Part shown: positions 58,684 through 64,000 of the stretch, piece by piece
Position numbering within the stretch: the stretch's first letter is position 1
Layout: each line of letters starts with the position of its first letter
Source: Icerya purchasi
Taxonomy: Eukaryota > Arthropoda > Insecta > Hemiptera > Monophlebidae
Length of the DNA: 64,000 nucleotides
Direction of reading: 5' to 3'
NCBI GenBank assembly: GCA_039619475.1
Contig: CM077116.1
Span: 37,149,183-37,213,182, forward strand
The notes under the pieces: generated by a model
The model's input: only the letters and a program-made list of their open reading frames with translations
The model's database searches: none
Told to the model about the DNA's origin: nothing
Made by a program: the position numbers and the translations under genes

Positions 58684-58819
58684 ATTATTTTTTTTATTTT
58701 TTATATTAATAATAAAGGTACAATCTTAACCGTTAAATTAAATAAGTACCAATAGTAACAAGTGTTTAACAATTAAATATTATTTGGAGTATAATAGTGA
58801 CTTCACTCCATATTTATAT
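58684..58819 (-). other. A-rich 3' end of a Jockey-type LINE, with SINE duplication
   Basis: In minus sense, non-coding sequence follows the LINE ORF and ends in an A-rich stretch (58684-58702 as T on plus). Bases 58684-58695 duplicate 55902-55913, so the SINE entered this A-rich end. Confidence 0.65.
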
Positions 58820-59735
58820 TTAGATCACTGAGTCTAGTGAATGTCTGCGTTTAAGGCGTCTGCTGTCATAGCTGGTATCTAGCAGCTGTATTAACTCTAC
58901 ATTTATGTGATTATGCAAAACGCTTCTCGTGTATCTGAGCAAACTCCTTAATGACATCGTTGATGGTAGCCATCTGGAGATCCGTATGAATATCATCATT
59001 ACGTGAATATCGATTTGCATCTGCAATTGCAGGTAAGATGATATTTTGACACCGCTGGATCATTTCTCGATTGGAACGCGCAGTACATCCCGATAAGGCA
59101 ATTTCATACGTCCAAATCGGTTTTATGATTTGTATGTACAACAATAGTTTGCAGGACGTATCCAGTACGGATTGCCTACTTATTAACCAGTACAATTGTC
59201 GCACTTTGGTTTTAATTTATTGCACTTTCATTTTGACATGAACTTTCCACGACATACGTTTGTTCAGATGCATACCTAGATACCTTGCAGGATCAGCTTG
59301 TGGAATCGCCTGATTACCAAGATATATGCGGTATTGATCACTAGCAGTACGTAGTGTAAAGAGAACGTGGATGGATTTCTGCTCGTTCAGCATAATCTTC
59401 CACCTTCCAGTCCATTTATTCACCGAATCAACCCTTTGCTGAAGCTTGTTTGTAACATCACCCTAATTCTGGTCGACAACCATTAAAGCGGTATCATCAG
59501 CAAATGTTGCAGTGGTGGCACTATCATCATTTACAGGAAATTCTTGTGTATGCAGGAAATACAAGAGAGGTCCAGAAGGACACTCCCTTGGGGAACTCCA
59601 GCCTGTATATTGTATAATGTTGATTTAGCATCCTCATGACTGCCTCTGAACTTGTGATCTGTTAGGTACGACCTAACCAGTTGACATAGGTTACCTGGTA
59701 GCAGATGACTCCGTTGATTACTGATTTTACTTTTG
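58820..59735 (-). pseudogene. 5'-truncated Jockey-type LINE ORF2 (RT part)
   Basis: Minus strand in order: NLCQLVRSYLTDHKFRGS, AGVPQGSV (RT motif), a one-base frameshift, GPLLYFLHTQEFPVNDD, TATFADDTALMVV (catalytic F-A-D-D), a stop, NKWTGRWKIMLNEQKS, PARYLGMHLNKRMSWK, RQLYWLISRQS and SRNDDIHTDLQMATIND, ending near 58820. This corresponds to residues about 640 to the end of the intact Jockey ORF2 at 18.7 kb, but it is a different family. No RNase H follows, as in Jockey. At least two frameshifts and one stop. Confidence 0.85.
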
Positions 59736-60360
59736 TAAAAAGAATACGCTGATTAGCTGGCCCAAGTGGCAAAAGATGAAACAAATTTAAATGTAACCAA
59801 GCCAGCTGCCGTGTGGCCCTGTTAGTTAGGCCATGGTGTTTTTTCAGGCAGCACCCAGTTCCAACCCCGAATTTCACGTGTGCTATACAGTGGATGAACC
59901 CAAAATAAAAAGAAGCGGTAGATTTTTTTTTTGTTTCTGCTTTCACTATTTAGCTGTTTTTTTAAGGGATTTTTTTCATGTGACAATTTGTGGAATTTTC
60001 GATTCTACATTGAACGCGTAAAATTTTAATAAAGGCGGTATCTTCATCTTTTGTCGTCACTATTAACGGGACGGATTTTTAAAAAATGAGATCACATATG
60101 CACGTGTATAAGTGTTTAAAAAATCATAAAAAGAACTTTTTATCGTTTGCAAAACATTTATTACCAAGCAAAGCCACTACTGTTACGCGCAAAACAATAG
60201 AAGTGAACTAGAATAAGTTGAAAAAGCGTTTTACCTTCTTTCTATTTTGTTGTTTTGCCTTTCAACTGTAATCTAGTAATAAGTGCGCTTATATTATATC
60301 GGACTCTAAATTATTCAACTATGTACGTCCGAAAGGGTAGTCGAACGGTGTACACATATA
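59736..60360. other. No gene seen
   Basis: No domain is recognised. GTTAGTTAGG near 59820 and AGTTCCAACCCC near 59849 vaguely resemble pol III A and B boxes, but too weakly to call. Confidence 0.4.
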
Positions 60361-60557
60361 AAAAGTAAAGTGAGTTCCATACCCTTGACAGGGCGTCGGG
60401 ATTGTGAAGTTAAGGTTCACAATGTACTAAGCCCAACGGCACTAATGAGAGTAGGGGGGCCAGTTCCTTTCTCTCGGCCGCCTTTACTTTTCCAGATTTC
60501 TCTGGTACCCAATTATTTCAGGCTGGGTAAGCTTGGGAGCGACTTGGATCCGGGGAG
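60361..60557 (-). repeat. SINE copy without insertion, head truncated
   Basis: It carries the whole tRNA-unrelated body, including the intact target CCCAATTATTTCAGGCTGGG that is interrupted at 56065/58568. It ends at GGATCCGGGG, where the tRNA-like head should continue, so the 5' end is truncated. The tail in minus sense is CTCACTTTACTTTT. Confidence 0.88.
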
Positions 60558-61422
60558 TGAAATTAGACTGAACAAAAAGAAACGATTTGAGACGCAGATA
60601 TATCCGCTTTTTTTTTCTCTTAAATATATGATAACAAGCCGCTTTTGAGGGCTTTTAACGGGGTTAAAATGTGGAGACCGCTGCTGCTCGGATTTGATAT
60701 AAATAAGAGAAAAAAGGCCTATCTTTGTGATAACGCTAACTCTTTGCGATATGTAAGCAGAGAATTTATGTTTCTCGCGTTGGCCGCTCATAAATTCACA
60801 TCTTGCCATTTTGTTAATTTCCGAACGATAAGTCAATTTTAGGGATGACTGCAATAATAATATGCCCATCCTTTTTGCCTTTTTTTTTCCGGTCAAGAGC
60901 TGTGATTAATTTTTCAGTACCTCTATTTTCACTTGTCTAATACGTGCTTGATTAGCAAATAATACAAAATTTAATCAGTATTCTTCCAATATATATTGCG
61001 TATATATGTTAATTGTTTTGTTCGTTTTTTTTTTTTTTTGTTTTTTTGAAATGAAATAAGAGGAAGAAAAAATTTCAAGATTCGTTAGTGTTGATGAAAA
61101 ACAAAAATTCAGTGTTAGCAATTGTTCTGAATAAATTACGCATATACAAGTTGTCCTCTCATAAAAAAAAAAAAAAAAAAAAAAAAATGAAAAAAAATCT
61201 ATTTTAAAATGATTTACAAATGAAAAGAAATATTTAAATATTTAAATATTTAAATTTATTATAATTATACGCGAATTTCATTTCTGAATTATTTAAAAAT
61301 TCGAAACTTAAAACGTTGTTATTAAAAAACTCGCCTCTTTTTACTGGAGAACTTGAATGATTTCCGGAAATCAATGTAAGTGAAAACAATTTTGTATTTC
61401 TTCGGAAAATTTGTTATACCTA

Positions 61423-61462
<40 letters not shown>

Positions 61463-62077
61463 GTTACTTTTTCAGACGTGTGTAAAATAAAAAATTAGCT
61501 TTGCCGTCCCCACCCTGCGATAATCCACGTATGTTCTCATAATAAACAGAAAAAGGTGCGTTACGTCCTAGGAAAAGATAACGAAGCATTCCAACTTTAT
61601 TGTCAGGTAACTGTCAAATGTGAAATAAAAATGACTTTTTTTCTTTTTTACGCACTCTAATATATAAACTGCATGTTAAAAATATGGAAAAATAATTATT
61701 AGTTTAATGCGGCCGAATTTGATGCACAGGCCGACTGGATATATAAGCAAGTGTCCCGCAAAAATATGTACAATTGCGAGATATTTTCGATTTTTGTTTT
61801 GTTTTTCAACGAGCCCTGCTCTTAACTCGAACGACTTAGACGCCGAAATTATCTCTTAAACTATTTTTTAGGAATGCGCGCTGGTCAACTTACTGATTTT
61901 TCTAGCCTAAAGTGGGGAGGGCTAAAATCATCGAAAGCTCATATACGACAGACGGCCGAGCTGACAATGTTCTCAACAGTAAACTCTTTTTTGAAGTGAA
62001 AATTCTAACTCCCGCCTCGACCGAGGTTCATTATCGCATTTAGTTAACGAGAATACCCGCTGATAAGGAAAAAGGAT
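60558..62077. other. No gene seen; long A and T runs
   Basis: An A-run lies at 61163-61187 and a T-run of more than 30 bases at 61428-61461. The frames at 60513-60896 are short and lack motifs. Confidence 0.55.
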
Positions 62078-62488
62078 TTGTACGCTAAAAGGAAATATCG
62101 ATTTTTAATCAATCAACAGCGCTCGGCCGTTTCTCTTGTGGTGGACAACGATAAGAATAAGAATAAGAGTAAGAATAAGAATAAGAAGAAGAATAAGAAT
62201 AAGAGTAAGAGTAAAAATAAAAATAATAATAACGGTGAAATAATAACAGTTACCGGTGATAATGATGGTGATACTCCGGCCAACGCGTACGGATGTACTT
62301 ATAGAGAGAAGCAACGAGCGGCATTTGTGTGTGCGGCAGGCATCGAGAAATGCGCATTAGCAGTTACTTCTATTGTGTTGCCGCCTTTGGCTGATGAATG
62401 CAGCTCACGTAATCTCATCAAGGTCTGGCATCAGTGCGGCAACTCCGAAATCCGACGAACGAATCAACTCCGCCGATGTACCGCGTAA
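62078..62488 (+). other. 136-codon ORF built around an AAGAAT repeat
   Basis: The frame includes a hexamer-like repeat of AAGAAT/AAGAGT (62152-62225) giving a Lys/Asn run, then a less AT-rich stretch (62270-62480) encoding AGIEKCALAVTSIVLPPLAD and a Cys-containing end. No family is recognised. The repeat explains half of the length, so coding is doubtful. Confidence 0.2.
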
Positions 62489-64000
62489 AATTTTATTCCT
62501 CCCTCCGGACGGACCAGTCGCCGCCTGCCAGGGAGCGGACCACTAATTCAATTTTCACTCGGAACGCACTATTATTTCTTTTTCCCTTCTTTTTTTTCTT
62601 TTCTTTTCCCCTTCTTTTTTTCTTTTTTTTTTTCTCTCGCTTCATCTTATAAACTCTTCAACATTAGGCCGGCTACAATTTACTATTTCAGACAAGCCGA
62701 GTTTCAGCGGCTGCTTTTGCAAACTCCTTAATTCTTCGGTGATTGATTACAATATGTCCTGCCCTTCCCGATCCGCGCCGTCATCAAACTCCGAAGTAGA
62801 CACTCTACGTATTAACACTAACGTAGAAGAACATATTTCTGCTGACAAATGACACGCCGGTCGTATTTAGCAACCGATATGTACGACGCGTTCGGAATTA
62901 AAAATGAACTGGAAGGGACCAGAGCTAGAGAAGCCTTCCAGAGCGACCTCAAGTCAACTAATGTAGATTTTTGAAGGTCGATAAATTGTTTGCAAATTGC
63001 TGGAACTTGCGGGGAGGCAACGCGATAGTAGTGAAATTCGTAGGAGAACCGTAATGCTCGGAGTCGGCGATATAGCTGTCAAGCGGGCGTTGCAATAATT
63101 TAAACGGCTGATATATACCGGCAGGGAGTGTTGAATGAGTATAAAAGGGGTATGAAAGGGCGGGGAAAAAAGTAGCGGGGAAGAGGGTAGAAAAATTTTA
63201 AAAAACCTATAGACGTGTTTTAACACCACTGTATTAAAGGTTTCTGGCGATTAAATAGTTTAGCGCGTAGACTGTAATTTGTAACCGTCGCCGACGAGAA
63301 ATCTGCCGGCTAGGCTTTGTAAAATAGGCGTGATAAACGAGCTTTTGTGGCTGTTACGAAGTTCGGTTACATCGGCCTTAATATTTTCTACAGGTGTAGT
63401 TGTTTATAAAATGGCTTTATAGATAAGCGATACAATCAAATTTAGACTACAGGCTACTTTTCTTTTTTTTTTTTTTCTTTTTTTTCTTTTTTATTCGAAA
63501 TAAATTTTCCTGACTTTTCTCGGTTTCCCAGATTTTTTCCAGCTTTTTCACCGGCTTTGAGTGAACGCCGTAAAACACGATTTCCGAATGATTTGCAATA
63601 CGCTTCTTAGTATTATAGTTCGATAAAATCTAGAATAAGTTAAGAAAAATTCTTAATCTCCTACCTTTTTATTTCGTTTTATTTATTTATTTATATTTTT
63701 TGCGGATTAAGTAAGTAAAATGGAGTTTTTTTTTCTGTTAACTCTGTACAGAGTAAATGAACAGTTCTGCAATCACTTACCGGTAAGTTCTATATGGCGT
63801 GCCGGTATTGCCGCCGGCTCTTTTCTCAGAAATGGGCCAACAGCTGGATTTTATTAATTAATAGTTCATATTGATACGGATTCGGTACTTTTGGCGCTAT
63901 TCGAGCTAGAAATTATTCTTCGGTGTATTCATTAATTCTCGGTTTCTCGAACGTCGATATATTTTACATCGCCGTTTTGTCTTGTCTTGGTAGCTTATCT
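62489..64000. other. No gene seen
   Basis: T-rich runs lie at 62580-62638 and 63460-63495. No domain is recognised to the window edge. Confidence 0.5.

Noticed and set aside
59736..59950. Extension of the Jockey RT fragment or a SINE head
   Set aside because: No RT motif is readable past about 59735, and the pol III box-like strings are too degenerate.
62882..62975. A 31-codon frame starting MYDAFGIKNELEG
   Set aside because: Codon pattern looks reasonable but it is too short to distinguish from chance.

Overview
This 64 kb window is eukaryotic and very probably from an arthropod, most likely an insect. It is AT-rich throughout, full of homopolymer and dinucleotide runs, and has no operon-like coding, no convincing host exon and no intact tRNA or rRNA gene. 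What can be read is a graveyard of the transposon types common in insects: Jockey-clade and RNase H-bearing (I-like) LINEs, mariner and other DDE transposases, piggyBac, hAT-type MITEs, a tRNA-derived SINE, foldback elements and compound microsatellites. The window looks like intergenic or long-intron DNA. No species can be named from it.

Layout. 0-5 kb: a LINE RNase H/zinc-knuckle tail on the minus strand (1.86-2.40 kb) and an RNase H LINE fragment with a pyrimidine-rich tail on the plus strand (3.95-5.03 kb), followed by a SINE tail (5.19-5.30 kb). 6-10.3 kb: a decayed DDE transposase, a long palindrome with an internally deleted mariner in its loop, a decayed piggyBac-like transposase, and a tRNA-like SINE head. 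12-14 kb: a perfect small hairpin, a 771 bp foldback element whose arms contain tandem repeats, and another LINE tail. 18.3-21.9 kb: the only large intact ORF, a Jockey-clade ORF2 (endonuclease plus reverse transcriptase) abutting the decayed RNase H tail of a different LINE. 25-27 kb: a mariner remnant split by a LINE tail, then a hAT MITE. 32.5-37.2 kb: a hAT MITE and three LINE fragments, one with an inverted 5' segment. 39-45.5 kb: a possible transposase remnant and three MITEs. 48-55.4 kb: LINE endonuclease, RT and RNase H fragments, a mariner scrap, and a 243-codon ORF of unknown meaning. 55.9-60.6 kb: a three-layer nest, in which a SINE sits in the A-rich tail of a Jockey-type LINE and is itself split by a 2.5 kb non-coding DNA transposon with 8 bp target duplications.

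Nothing here works together as a pathway. The relationships are those of insertion and decay. The best candidate for a poorly described element is the 2,494 bp transposon at 56066-58559, which has multimeric CGAATTGCGCACC subterminal motifs. Its uninterrupted target is present as a second SINE copy in the same window, so the insertion can be read to the base. Next in interest are the SINE family itself, the foldback element at 12.8 kb, and the mariner-in-palindrome at 7 kb.
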